Shown here: positions 18,272 to 26,593 of the stretch, piece by piece
Layout of the letters: each line of letters opens with the position of its first letter
How positions within the stretch are numbered: the stretch's first letter is position 1
DNA from: Prasinococcaceae sp. CCMP 1430
Taxonomy: Eukaryota > Prasinodermophyta > Palmophyllophyceae > Prasinococcales > Prasinococcaceae
Assembly: GCA_013416795.1 (NCBI GenBank)
Contig: RQSC01000032.1
Location: 616,068 to 644,035 of the forward strand
Length of the DNA stretch: 27,968 bases
Direction: 5' to 3'
Program-made: the position numbers and the translations under genes
The notes under the pieces: model-generated
What the model was told of the DNA's origin: nothing
The model's database searches: none
The model's input: the letters and a program-made list of their open reading frames with translations, nothing else

Positions 18272-20271
18272 TCAGCGCTTCAGCCCCTCCAGCTTCACAG
18301 CCGGCTCATACGGGCTCGGGATGACCACCTTCAGGGCCGGATCGAGCTTTCCGAGCGCGGCGTATATCGCCGGCATGGGCGGCGGCTTGATAGCCGGCTC
18401 GGGGATGTCTCGCACTGTCCGGGCACCCGCCGCCAGCGCAGACGCGCACGTCAGCGCGCGAGCGCGCGAGGGGTGCGCGAGGGGATCCGGGCGTGCCCCC
18501 GGGCACCCACGCGCCTGGCCTGGGGTCCTCGGCGCCCCTGTGCGCGTGCGCTCCGCGCGGACCGCGCGAACACAGCTGCGCGCACGCACCATACGCGATC
18601 TTTCCGTCCTGGTCCAGCTCATAGAAGGAGATGCCCTTGACCCTGCGCGCGCCCTCGCCCATGCCCAGGTCCACCTCCCAGCAGAACGCACACGCGCTTT
18701 CGCCGTCCGAAACGCGCTCGACGACGAACGTGAGCCCCGGGATGTCGAACTCGCGCAGGAACGCCTCAACGGCCGCCTTTCCTAGGAAGGGCTGCTCGTA
18801 GTTGAAGTCCTCGTAGCGGACTCCGTCGGAGAAGAAACGCACGCTCTCGTCCACGACGCTCGCGCCCGAGCCCTGCACGTCGCACCACAGGTAGCGCACG
18901 ACGTCCGAGCAGGCCGTCGGAGTGCGGCGTTCGAGCGCCCCTGCGGGCCTCGCGTCTGCGGTGCCCCCGTCGCCCGCCTGCTTCTCAGCAATGGCCTTGA
19001 GCAGCTTGGCGGTGGCTTCCCCGGGCTTGAAGAGCGGCTCAACGCCGACGCGCACGTACTGTATGCGTCCCTGGTCGTCGACCTCCAAGTAGAGCGTGCC
19101 GCGCAGGCCGCGGCCCGACACGCCCTCGCGTGCGCGGTGGAAGGTGAAGCCCGAAGCCCGCTCGCCGTCGGCGATGCGCTCGATGGCGATCGTGGCGCCG
19201 TTGCGCTCGTCCTCGGCCTGCGCCGCGGCGAGGTGGGCGTACACCGCCTGCGACCCCCTGAGGGGCTCTTCGAGGCTCATGTCCTCCCACACGACGTCGG
19301 GCGCGCACGCTGCGGCCACGCGGCCGGCGTCCCACGCGCCGCACTCGATGCAGTCGCACCACTCACCGCCGCCGTCGCTGCAGAAGGTGCGTCGGATGCG
19401 CTCGTCCGCGCGCGACACGTCGGGCGCCGCGGGCAGGACGAAGGGCAGCGCACTGCTGCCGCCGGACCCCTCGGCGCCCTGCCCGCCGTCCCACTCAGGC
19501 GGCGGAAGGCCCTTGCCGCTGAGCATGCACATCGTCAGGTGAAGCAGAAGGCCCTTGGAGGCGCGCGAGAGGCGTTGTGAGCGAAAGGCCGCAGGGGGCA
19601 GGGGGGGGGCGGGGGGCAGCCGCGTCAGCGCATCGAGCGCGCGCGCAGGCGCCGCCGCCGCCGCGCGCCCGGGGCGCGCGCTCTCACCGGCGGACCCGTG
19701 AAGTTCGTGAGCAGCACGCTCGCCCGGACGAGCGGCACGTCCCTCCTGACGGCATCCAGCCAAACCCATCGTCCAACGAAGAGGTCCCACGCAAGCACGT
19801 GCGCCCACTCCTCCGTGACGAAGTTGGGGTTCTCCAGCATGGACTGGAAGCTCTCGAGGGGCACGTTGCGGAGCGCGCCTTCGGCCGAGAAGACGCCCGC
19901 GAACTTGGCGAGCTCCTCCGTTGCGTTGGGCTGGCCGAAGCCAATGGCGTCCACCCAGAAGTGGACGCCCGCGCACGCGATCGGGAACCACAGCGGCGTC
20001 ATGAGCGCGCGCGTGACCGCTGCGCGCGGCGCGACCGTCATGAGCGTCCACGGCAGCTGCGGGAAGAATGTGGCAACGCTGAACGCCAGCGAGATCTCGG
20101 GCAGCACGCCCGGCGGCGCGACGACCCCCAACGCGTCCGCGAGGTTCGCCGCACGCGGCGCGGCGCGGCGCGGTGCGTGCGCCGGCCGCCTCCACCACGC
20201 GCCGCGCGCCGCGCCGCCGCCGCGAACGCACCCTTGACGGGCTTGCCGACCTTATCGAAGAGCGACGGCAT
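18272..20271 (-). CDS. DUF4281 (ABA4-like) protein fused to two SnoaL/NTF2-like domains
   Basis: The N-terminal part is a DUF4281 membrane domain, the family of plant ABA4, needed for neoxanthin formation: 'FFPQLPWTLMTVAPR', 'EEWAHVLAWDLFVGRWVW', 'VLLTNFTGPP'. An intron (19687-19554, GTGAGA...AAG, phase 0) joins this to 'GLLLHLTMCMLSGKGLP', completing the last helix. Two SnoaL-like units follow. The first has 'APDVVWEDMSLEEPLRGS' and 'LYLEVDDQGRIQYVRVGV'. The second has 'VRFFSDGVRYEDFNYEQPF' and 'FYELDQDGKIAY'. A second intron (18589-18415, GTGCGT...CAG, phase 1) rebuilds 'KIAYVRDIPEPAIKPPP', a typical plastid SnoaL ending. The last exon is 18414-18272. Both splices restore family sequence, so the fusion is well supported. 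The 5' end is not: the ATG at 20271 ('MPSLFDKVGKPVKG') is in a different frame from the DUF4281 exon (open from about 20131), and no clean acceptor joins them. Likely plastid-located, possibly in carotenoid metabolism (inference). Confidence 0.82.
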
Positions 20272-20800
20272 GGCTGCTTGGGGGGGGGGAGGGTGAGCGT
20301 GCGTACCGGGCGGGCGTGGCGCGCACTGTGCCCCGCGCGCCCGGCACAGTGCGATTCTTCGCCCCGGCTGCGCTCCGCTCCGCCACGCCGCGCCTGCGAC
20401 CGCCCGCCCCCCTCTCGCCCGCCCCCCCCGGGCGACGTGTGGCGCGCGCGCGCCGCGCCGCTGCCATCATTTCGGATCGCGTGGCGCGGCGAGGCGCCAC
20501 CGGTCGGCCAGTAGTTATTCAGCAGTGCATCCGCGGGCGCGTACCCGTACACCCCGCACCCGACGGACGGGCACCAGCCGCGGCGCCCCGATCGGAGCAG
20601 GTCCCCGCAGCGCGCGCGGAGCGAGCGAGCCCGAAACCGAGACCTGAAACCCTCTGCGGCCGCGGCCAACCAACCAAAATCCAAACTGCGCGAGCGCGAT
20701 GCCGCGACCGCATTCGCGGGGTGCGCTGCCTGTGCCTGAAAGGGCGGCGCGAACGTGCCGACCAAACCTGAATCTGAGAATCTCCTGAATCGTGCTGATC
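20272..20800. other. intergenic region between divergent genes
   Basis: About 530 bp, very GC-rich, between the DUF4281-SnoaL gene (-) and the unresolved plus-strand exons. Open frames here are shadows. No promoter motif was recognised, although both flanking genes should start from it. Confidence 0.45.
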
Positions 20801-20861
20801 ATGTTTGTCACGCCCAATCGCGCTCGCGCCGCAGCGCGCGCCGCGCGAGAGGCGGGAGGAC

Positions 20862-20999
20862 GCAGCAGTACGAGGGCGGGTGCTGGCGCCACACGCCGCG
20901 TACGCAGACGCCTTCGGCGACGCCGCGCCGACGGCCGCGGCGTTCGCCGACGCCTTCAGGTGCGTGAGAGCGCGGGACAGCGTGTGTGTGTGCGTGTGC

Positions 21000-21030
<31 letters not shown>

Positions 21031-21614
21031 CGCATGTGTGTGTGTGCGCATGTGTGTGTGCGTGTGCGCATGTGTGTGTGCGCATGTGTGTGTGTGTGTG
21101 TACGTGCGCGTGTGTGTGTCTGCGTGTGCGTATGCGTATGCATGTGCGTGCATGTGTGTGTGTGTGTGTGTACGCGTGTGCGTGTGTCTACGTGTGTGTT
21201 TTGAAGTCTGTGCACGTCCGTGCGTGTGTGTACGCGCGCGCGCGTGTGCGCGTGCGAGCGCGCTGACAACCCGATGCGGCGCCCCCCGCCCCCCCGGCGC
21301 TCCTGACCTTCAGGGCGGACGCCGACGGCGCCACCGAGGCGCTCATCGGCGGCCTGGGCGCCGCGCGCTGGGAGGACTTCCAGCGCGAGGCGCACGCGCT
21401 CAAGCTGCGCGCGGACGAGGCGGAGGCGAGGGCGGAGGCGTCGCCGCCGCCCCCCTCCGCCGCGCGGCCATCCTCGCGCGGCCGGTCGCGCGCGGCGCTC
21501 CGCTCGCTCCCCTTGCCCCCCTCGCTCCCTTCGCCGGCCCGCTCGGCGCTGCCGCGTCCCTCCAGGCGCGCGTCGTCTTCCCCATCGTTCTCTTTTTCCA
21601 TCTCCTCCTTGTAG
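20862..21614 (+). CDS. two possible exons around a GT-microsatellite intron, product unknown
   Basis: A reading of 'HAAYADAFGDAAPTAAAFADAF' ends at CAG followed by GTGCGTGAG (donor at 20960). The next exon opens after CTTCAG at 21313. Splicing in phase 2 gives 'FADAFRADADGATEALIGGL' and continues 'GAARWEDFQREAHALKLRAD', an Ala/Glu-rich helical segment with strong GC3 bias. The frame then turns Ser/Pro-rich and ends in TAG at 21612. That TAG also closes an excellent polypyrimidine-AG acceptor (TTCTCTTTTTCCATCTCCTCCTTGTAG), so the coding part may really end or splice earlier. No start codon is fixed. It may be a separate small gene or the 5' exons of the IBtk-like gene, since it shares that gene's reading frame. 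Low certainty. Confidence 0.3.
20978..21240 (+). repeat. long imperfect GT/GC dinucleotide microsatellite
   Basis: About 260 bp of alternating purine-pyrimidine sequence, mostly GT with GC and AT steps, inside the proposed intron 20960-21313. It produces long Val/Cys or His/Thr ORFs in several frames that are not genes. Alternating purine-pyrimidine DNA of this length is prone to Z-DNA and to slippage. Confidence 0.92.
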
Positions 21615-21830
21615 CCCTCCACGAAGGCCTTGATGGTGTCGCGATATGTCTCGGGCGGTATGGACGCCAGGCGCAAGAAGGGCTGCGCAGCGGCCGAGGG
21701 GAAGGCGGTGGCGCCGGAGGTGCCAGAGGCGCTGGAGGCGTCGCCACCCGCGCTTCCGCCGGCGCCAGCGCTCGCGCTCGCGCCGGGGGCGGCGGGGGCG
21801 GCCGGCGGCGGCGATCTGGACGCGGCGGAC
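21450..21830 (-). CDS. possible minus-strand coding segment, unrecognised
   Basis: On the minus strand the codons from about 21700 down read 'FLRLASIPPETYRDTIKA' and 'FVEGYKEEMEKENDGEDD'. This is a convincing amphipathic, charged helix with GC-rich third positions. It lies within an open frame (21910-21188) that runs into the microsatellite and overlaps the candidate plus-strand exons. Start, end and splice sites are not determined. It may be a real antisense-oriented small gene or a chance open frame, which are common at this GC content. Confidence 0.25.
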
Positions 21831-21896
21831 GGCGTGCAGAACGGCGGCGAGCGGTACGCCCGCGCAGAGCTGGGGTCCCGCGCCGTGTACTCGTGA

Positions 21897-24800
21897 GGGA
21901 GTGGCACCAACTACCAGCTGGGCACCGGCCTGTCCTCGGTCGAGAGCGTCCCGCAGGAGGTGAGTGGGCTGCGGGGCGCGCCGGTCGCGCACCTTTCGGC
22001 CGCAAAGTATCACAGCGCGGCAGTCACCGCTCGCGGAGAGCTCTACACGTGGGGATGGGCGCGCGGCGGCAGGCTCGGGCACGGCGCCGAGCGCGGCGAC
22101 GCGGCGGATGCGCACGCGGGAGCTGGCCGGGGAGGAGAGGCGGCGGTGGTGCTGCCGAGGCTCGTCGCGGCGCTCGCGCGCGTGCGCGTGGTGAGCGTCG
22201 CGGCGGGGAAGCACCACACGCTGGCCATCGTGCGGAGGCCGATGGACGCCGGCGACGGCGCTAGTGCCGCAGCGTGCGGCGAGGTGTGGTCCTGGGGCGG
22301 GAACGCACACGGCCAGCTGGGCGCTGGCGGCGCGCCGTCCGCGGACGAGGCGTGCCCAGTCCCCCGACGCGTCGAGCGCCTGCGCGGGACGCAGTGCAAT
22401 TGCGTGTGCGCCGCGAACAAGCACAGCGCGGCCGTCACGGTGGCTGGCGCGCTCTACACCTGGGGTTCCAACGCCTCGGGCCAGCTCGGCTACACCACAG
22501 CGCCGGCGGGAGCGCCTGCCACGGCCCCGAGGGCGGTCGACGCGCTGCGAGACAGGCGAGTGACGCACGTGTCGACGGCGAAGCACCACACGCTCTGCGT
22601 CGCTGGGAGCAGGGACGGCGGGGGTGCGGGCAGGGGCGTGGCAGACGCCGCCGCCGCGGTGCTCATGGGCGGCGGCGATGGCGGCGGTCTGACCGGTGGC
22701 GTCGCGAGCGCTTCATTCGCGGCGCCCGCGCCCGTCGGTGGGAGCGGCGGAAGCGTCTTCCACTTTGGTCACGGTCGCCCCGCCCCGCGGAGGCTGCTCC
22801 TGTGGCGCGCGATGCCGGACGGCACACGCCTGCGCCTGCGCGTGAAGAGCGCCGCCGCCGGTGCCGGCCTGAGCGCCGCCCTGTGCGTGGGCGGCTACGC
22901 CATGTACTGGGCGAGCGACGACGTCGGCGGCCGCGACGGCTCGGTCGCGAGCGCGGAGGTCCCGCTGCGCGGAGCAGGAGACGAGCGCGTGCAGGCCGTC
23001 GAGGTCGCCGCAGGGAAGACGCGCATTAGCGTGACGACGGAGAGGGGGGACGTGTGGGTTGTTGCGCTGAGCGACGAGGGCGCGGCGCGGGGCAGGCGCC
23101 CGCGTGGCGGGGCCTCGCAGCACGCCAGTGCCTTCTGCTCCTCTCCGGGGAGGAGCGCAGGCGCCGCGGCCGCCTTCGGCACGTCCCCCAACGGGCGCGG
23201 CGGCGGCGAGCTGTACGTCGGCAGCCCGGGCGGGCACGAGAACGGGGCGTCTCGGCAGCAACGCGCGGCGGAGCCGCCCTCGGTGAAGGTCGAGCGCGTG
23301 CCCCGCTTGCGGGGGGTGATCAAGCTCGCCGTGGGTGAGAAGCACAGCCTGGCCTTCACGGCTTCGCCCGCGCTGGTGGTGCCAGACGCCTACGCCCGCG
23401 CGCGGCGACAGGCGGCCGCCGGGCCGCGCGTTTCGATTGCGACCGGTGCCGCGCGGGGCCGATGCGAGCGCGCGCGGCTGGGAGGCGATGCGGGAGGCGC
23501 CACGTGCTCGGCGGACGGCGCCGCGGGGGACGACGACGAGTCGAGCGAGGCCGAGGGGGACGGCTGCGGCGGTGGAGGCGAGGAGAGTCGGGTTGCCGGT
23601 CTCCAGGAGCGAGCTGGACGCGAGGCGCGGCCATCATTTGACCCCCCGCCTCTGAAGTCCATCGCCGCCGCCGCCCTCGCGGCGCAGGCATGCCCATCCA
23701 ACCTCCCCTATATGGCGGAGACCGCTGACGCCGTTGGCCTGGGCAGCATCCGCGAATGGTGCATGGAATGCGTGGCGCAGCAGTTCGAGATGGTGCTGCT
23801 GCACGGCGGCACGGCACTCTACGAGGTCGTCAGGGACTCGCCGCTCTTCGCCGCAATGTTGGAGACCCACTGCGCCATGCGATGGCCCGACGCGTCGCAG
23901 TCAGCGCGGGACGCCGAGGCCGACGCGATTGCCGGCGCCGCTCAGGGCACGCTCGGCGCGAGCGACGCGGACACCGGGGCTGGTGCGAGTGCTTGCGCGG
24001 TCGCAGGCGAGAGTGGCGCGCCTGCTGTTGCCGAGCCCGAGGCCGGCTTGCCCCGCGCTCTGCACACCGTGCGCACGAAGATTGCTCGCATCGACGAGCT
24101 CGAGGCCCTCTTCGTGTCGGGGGTCACGCTGAGTGAGGACCAGGTTGCGCAGTGCGCTCAGCGCGCCGACCTGGAGACCGCGCTGCGCGTGCTCATGATT
24201 GAGGCCGAGGCCGCCGGGCGGATGGACCTGCTCATTCCTGCCGGCGACGGTGGTGGTGCCGCAGACGACGCGCAGGCCACGGGGCCCTCCTGCTCGTCGG
24301 GATCGCCGCACAGCGGCAAGGGGAAGGGCAAGGGACAGGGCAAGGGCAAGGGAAAGGGAAAGGCGCGGGGCGGTGCGGGCCAGCACGACCGCGAGCGCGA
24401 GCGTGGTCACGACGCGGCGTGGTTCGACCACCGCGGGAAGCAGCTCACCGCCAGCGCCTCGGCCTCGAGCGCCTCCCCCCAAGTTTCGAAGGCGGCCCTG
24501 AAGAACAGGCGCAGGCGGAGCAAGGGGAAGGCCACCACGGTCGACGGCGTGCTGGCCGCGGACTCTGCCGCGGATGGCGGCGCGGCGCCTGCCGCCGACG
24601 CATCGAGCGTAGTCGCGGATTCGGCGGGCATCGCGAGCCCCTCGGCGAAGGCGGGCGCCGCGCGCGTCGCCTCGGCCGGCACCGCCGAGGCGTCGCCGCC
24701 GGCGTCGCAGGCAGCACCGCGCGATGTGGCTTCGCGTCGCGCCGATCTCCCTGAGCCCGCGGACGCCGGCACCCCCGCCTCGAGGCGCAAGCAGCCGCGC

Positions 24801-25472
24801 AAGCCGAAAAAGGGCGGCCTCTCCATGTTCCTCAGCGGCGAGCTCGAGGGTGCCCAAGCGCGACCGACTGCCGCCGCTTCGACGCAGCGGGCAGGCCCTG
24901 CCTCCAAGGCGGGGTGGGGCGCCGCCCAGGCGGCGCCCACCCCCGCGCCCCGCTCTCCGCACGCCCTGCCGGCGCACTCTCCGCCGATGCGTGCCACCGC
25001 GACCGCGCGAGGCGCGCTGGGAGCGAGCGAGCGCCCCTCTTCCGTGGGCTTCCGCGACATTCAGCAGGCGCAGGCTTCCAACGAGGCGAGCGCCACGGCG
25101 GTGCGCGCCGCGGCGCGGGCGACGGCATCGCCGCTCGGGCCCGCCCCTTCCAACGCCGGCGCGGGCGGTGGAGGCGGCAGCGGCCTGAGCCTGGCCGACT
25201 TCATGCCGGGCGCGCGGCTCGCCGCGGTCGGCGGTGGCGGCGGCCCCAGCGGGGGGGGTGGCCGCGTCACCCGGGGAAGCGGGCCGCCTGGGGCGTCGTC
25301 GTCGCCCGTTGGGGGCGCTGCTGCCAGCCCCGGCTCGTCGTTGAGCGCGATCATGAGCCAGCAGAGCAAGCAGCGCCAGCGCGACAGCGCCACCACGTGG
25401 GGGTCGGGAGGGGCCGCCGGCGGCGCGCTCGCGGGGGTGAGCGCGGCGCGGGCGTGGCGACAGTTTTCGTAG
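21897..25472 (+). CDS. IBtk-type RCC1-repeat/BTB protein, 5' end interrupted by TGA
   Basis: Homologue of the plant/animal IBtk family (ankyrin-RCC1-BTB), probably a ubiquitin-ligase adaptor. RCC1 blades: 'GSGTNYQLGTGLSSVESVP', 'LYTWGWARGGRLGHG', 'VWSWGGNAHGQLGAGG', 'LYTWGSNASGQLGY', each followed by 'AAKYHSAAV', 'AGKHHTLAI' or 'ANKHSAAV'. Later come a degenerate blade ('VGEKHSLAF'), a BTB/BACK-like helix region (about 23700-23890), a helical hairpin near 24060-24210 and a Gly/Lys repeat (24316-24365). The family C-terminal short motifs are present too: 'KKGGLSMFLSGELEG', 'SVGFRDIQQAQ', 'LSLADFMPG' and 'SLSAIMSQQSKQRQRDS'. The first blade should read V-Y-S-W-G-S-G. The sequence has GTG TAC TCG TGA GGG AGT GGC, so TGA (21894-21896) sits where Trp is expected, and the frame is open again upstream to 21615. 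No ATG precedes the RCC1 repeats in the 3' frame, so translation must come from upstream. N-terminal ankyrin repeats were not found. Confidence 0.8.
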   Translation, partial: GSGTNYQLGTGLSSVESVPQEVSGLRGAPVAHLSAAKYHSAAVTARGELYTWGWARGGRLGHGAERGDAADAHAGAGRGGEAAVVLPRLVAALARVRVVSVAAGKHHTLAIVRRPMDAGDGASAAACGEVWSWGGNAHGQLGAGGAPSADEACPVPRRVERLRGTQCNCVCAANKHSAAVTVAGALYTWGSNASGQLGYTTAPAGAPATAPRAVDALRDRRVTHVSTAKHHTLCVAGSRDGGGAGRGVADAAAAVLMGGGDGGGLTGGVASASFAAPAPVGGSGGSVFHFGHGRPAPRRLLLWRAMPDGTRLRLRVKSAAAGAGLSAALCVGGYAMYWASDDVGGRDGSVASAEVPLRGAGDERVQAVEVAAGKTRISVTTERGDVWVVALSDEGAARGRRPRGGASQHASAFCSSPGRSAGAAAAFGTSPNGRGGGELYVGSPGGHENGASRQQRAAEPPSVKVERVPRLRGVIKLAVGEKHSLAFTASPALVVPDAYARARRQAAAGPRVSIATGAARGRCERARLGGDAGGATCSADGAAGDDDESSEAEGDGCGGGGEESRVAGLQERAGREARPSFDPPPLKSIAAAALAAQACPSNLPYMAETADAVGLGSIREWCMECVAQQFEMVLLHGGTALYEVVRDSPLFAAMLETHCAMRWPDASQSARDAEADAIAGAAQGTLGASDADTGAGASACAVAGESGAPAVAEPEAGLPRALHTVRTKIARIDELEALFVSGVTLSEDQVAQCAQRADLETALRVLMIEAEAAGRMDLLIPAGDGGGAADDAQATGPSCSSGSPHSGKGKGKGQGKGKGKGKARGGAGQHDRERERGHDAAWFDHRGKQLTASASASSASPQVSKAALKNRRRRSKGKATTVDGVLAADSAADGGAAPAADASSVVADSAGIASPSAKAGAARVASAGTAEASPPASQAAPRDVASRRADLPEPADAGTPASRRKQPRKPKKGGLSMFLSGELEGAQARPTAAASTQRAGPASKAGWGAAQAAPTPAPRSPHALPAHSPPMRATATARGALGASERPSSVGFRDIQQAQASNEASATAVRAAARATASPLGPAPSNAGAGGGGGSGLSLADFMPGARLAAVGGGGGPSGGGGRVTRGSGPPGASSSPVGGAAASPGSSLSAIMSQQSKQRQRDSATTWGSGGAAGGALAGVSAARAWRQFS

Positions 25473-25694
25473 CCAACCAACAAAGGAAAGGTCATCCTCT
25501 TTCATCAAAGCGAGTTCTCACCTTTGCTTCCCTTTGCCCCCAGTACATTTGCGCCGCATGCGCGAGCGAAGCGTTGCGAGCGCAGCGCGGGCGCGCAGTG
25601 GCAGCTCGGTTCGGCCCTCAGCGCCGGGGGGAGAGCGCGCGCCTCGGCGGGCGCTACGCGGCCGCGGCGGCAAGGNCCGCCACCGGCATTGCCA
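25473..25694. other. short convergent intergenic region containing the single ambiguous base
   Basis: Between the IBtk-like stop and the transportin-3 fragment stop. The base at 25676 is given as n, 19 bp from the transportin-3 stop codon. An isolated n marks uncertain consensus or a contig join. Nothing else recognised. Confidence 0.5.
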
Positions 25695-26423
25695 TCAGCC
25701 GACAATCTCGAGCGCTTTCAGCGCGGCGTCGCGTGAGCGCCGGTTGCGCCTGCAGAGGTCCTTGAACTCTACGAGGGCGAGGTACAGCTGCCTGCCCGGC
25801 GTCTCCGGAGCGCCCTGCGCGGCCGCGTCAGCGCACACCTTGAACGCCGCGAACAGCGCCTCCTTGTCTTTGGCCTGCGCCACCGCGTCGGGCGTGCGTG
25901 CGATGACGGCCTGCGCCCAGCCGCAGATGTGCTCGTGGCAGAGCGTGCTCAGCGCCGCGAGCACGTCGGTGATCTCCGCCACGCGATACTCGGGCACGGC
26001 GCCGGCGACGCCGGCGAGCAGCTGCCGCAAGAGCGCCGCGCCCACGGGGGCCAAGGCTCCCACTACGAGCGGCGCCGCCTCGGGCATGTGCTGCAGCAGG
26101 CGTCCGCTGGGCGAGCGCAGCGACGGCGCCAGCGGCACCTCGAGCAACGACGCGAGGAACGCGTACAGGCTCGTGCCCGCATCGCGGTGCTGCACGTTGG
26201 CGCCGGCCGCCGCGCTCGCCGTGAGCCGGGCGAGCGGGGCACCCTCGCGCAGCAGGAGGCCCGGCGCGTGGCGCAGGGTGACGCTCGACAGCAGGAACGT
26301 GTCGTCCGCGAGGTAGGGGTTGGCGTTGAAGGCCGAAGGGACCGCCCGCGCGCCCGCCGCCGGCCGGCGCCGCCGATAGTTCGTCGCCCCTGTATGTTGA
26401 ACCCTAATACCATGTAACCTCAA
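25695..26423 (-). pseudogene. TNPO3: transportin-3 (importin-13 family) C-terminal fragment
   Basis: Nuclear import receptor of the importin-beta superfamily that carries SR-type splicing factors. The fragment matches the last quarter of the family: 'NANPYLADDTFLLSS' (family 'DYPFMIDDLFRL'), 'LARLTASAAAGANVQHRDAG' (family 'ILDHRDANCSV'), 'EYRVAEITDVLAALST' with 'CGWAQAVIARTP' (family 'TLPDVADVLWE...CRWLENSL'), and a final Arg-rich helix before the stop ('LVEFKDLCRRNRRSRDAAL'). It is about 230 aa where roughly 900 are expected. Homology starts near 26330. The in-frame ATG at 26423 precedes a basic, unrelated leader. The roughly 650 N-terminal residues, including the Ran-binding repeats, are not upstream, where a different gene on the same strand begins. 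So this is a truncated remnant or an assembly artefact. Confidence 0.75.
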
Positions 26424-26593
26424 ACACGCGCATCCTCCGAAGCGTACCCCGGACCCGTCCGCGCGCGCCGCGCGCGCGCGCGCCCGCCGGCCTGATCCTC
26501 AGATTTTTGGATCGGGAGCAATCTGCGGCGAGCGCGCATTTCGGACGCGGGCGTTTCGGGCGGAGGCGGGACGAACGCAGTGCGGAGGCGCCC
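26424..26593. other. GC-only spacer between two truncated genes
   Basis: Includes an alternating CG tract (26461-26483) followed by mixed sequence. No coding evidence. It lies between the 3' end of the PUX-like ORF and the transportin-3 fragment, so it or the C-rich tract just beyond (26706-26755) is the likely junction. Confidence 0.4.

Noticed and set aside
21897-21960. UGA reassigned to Trp across the genome
   Set aside because: ORC3, PSMB1, the RING gene, Maf and other frames here appear to end in TGA and use TGG for Trp normally, so a single in-frame TGA is better explained by mutation, error or readthrough.
20792-22264. 490-codon plus-strand ORF with long Val/Cys runs
   Set aside because: The Val/Cys runs are the GT microsatellite translated; it is out of frame with the RCC1 repeats.
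20808-22589. 593-codon minus-strand ORF with His/Thr runs
   Set aside because: Same microsatellite read in reverse, and antisense to the RCC1 repeats.
23901-25508. 535-codon minus-strand ORF opposite the IBtk-like C-terminus
   Set aside because: The plus strand has the conserved family motifs; the minus product is Arg/Gly-rich with no recognisable domain.
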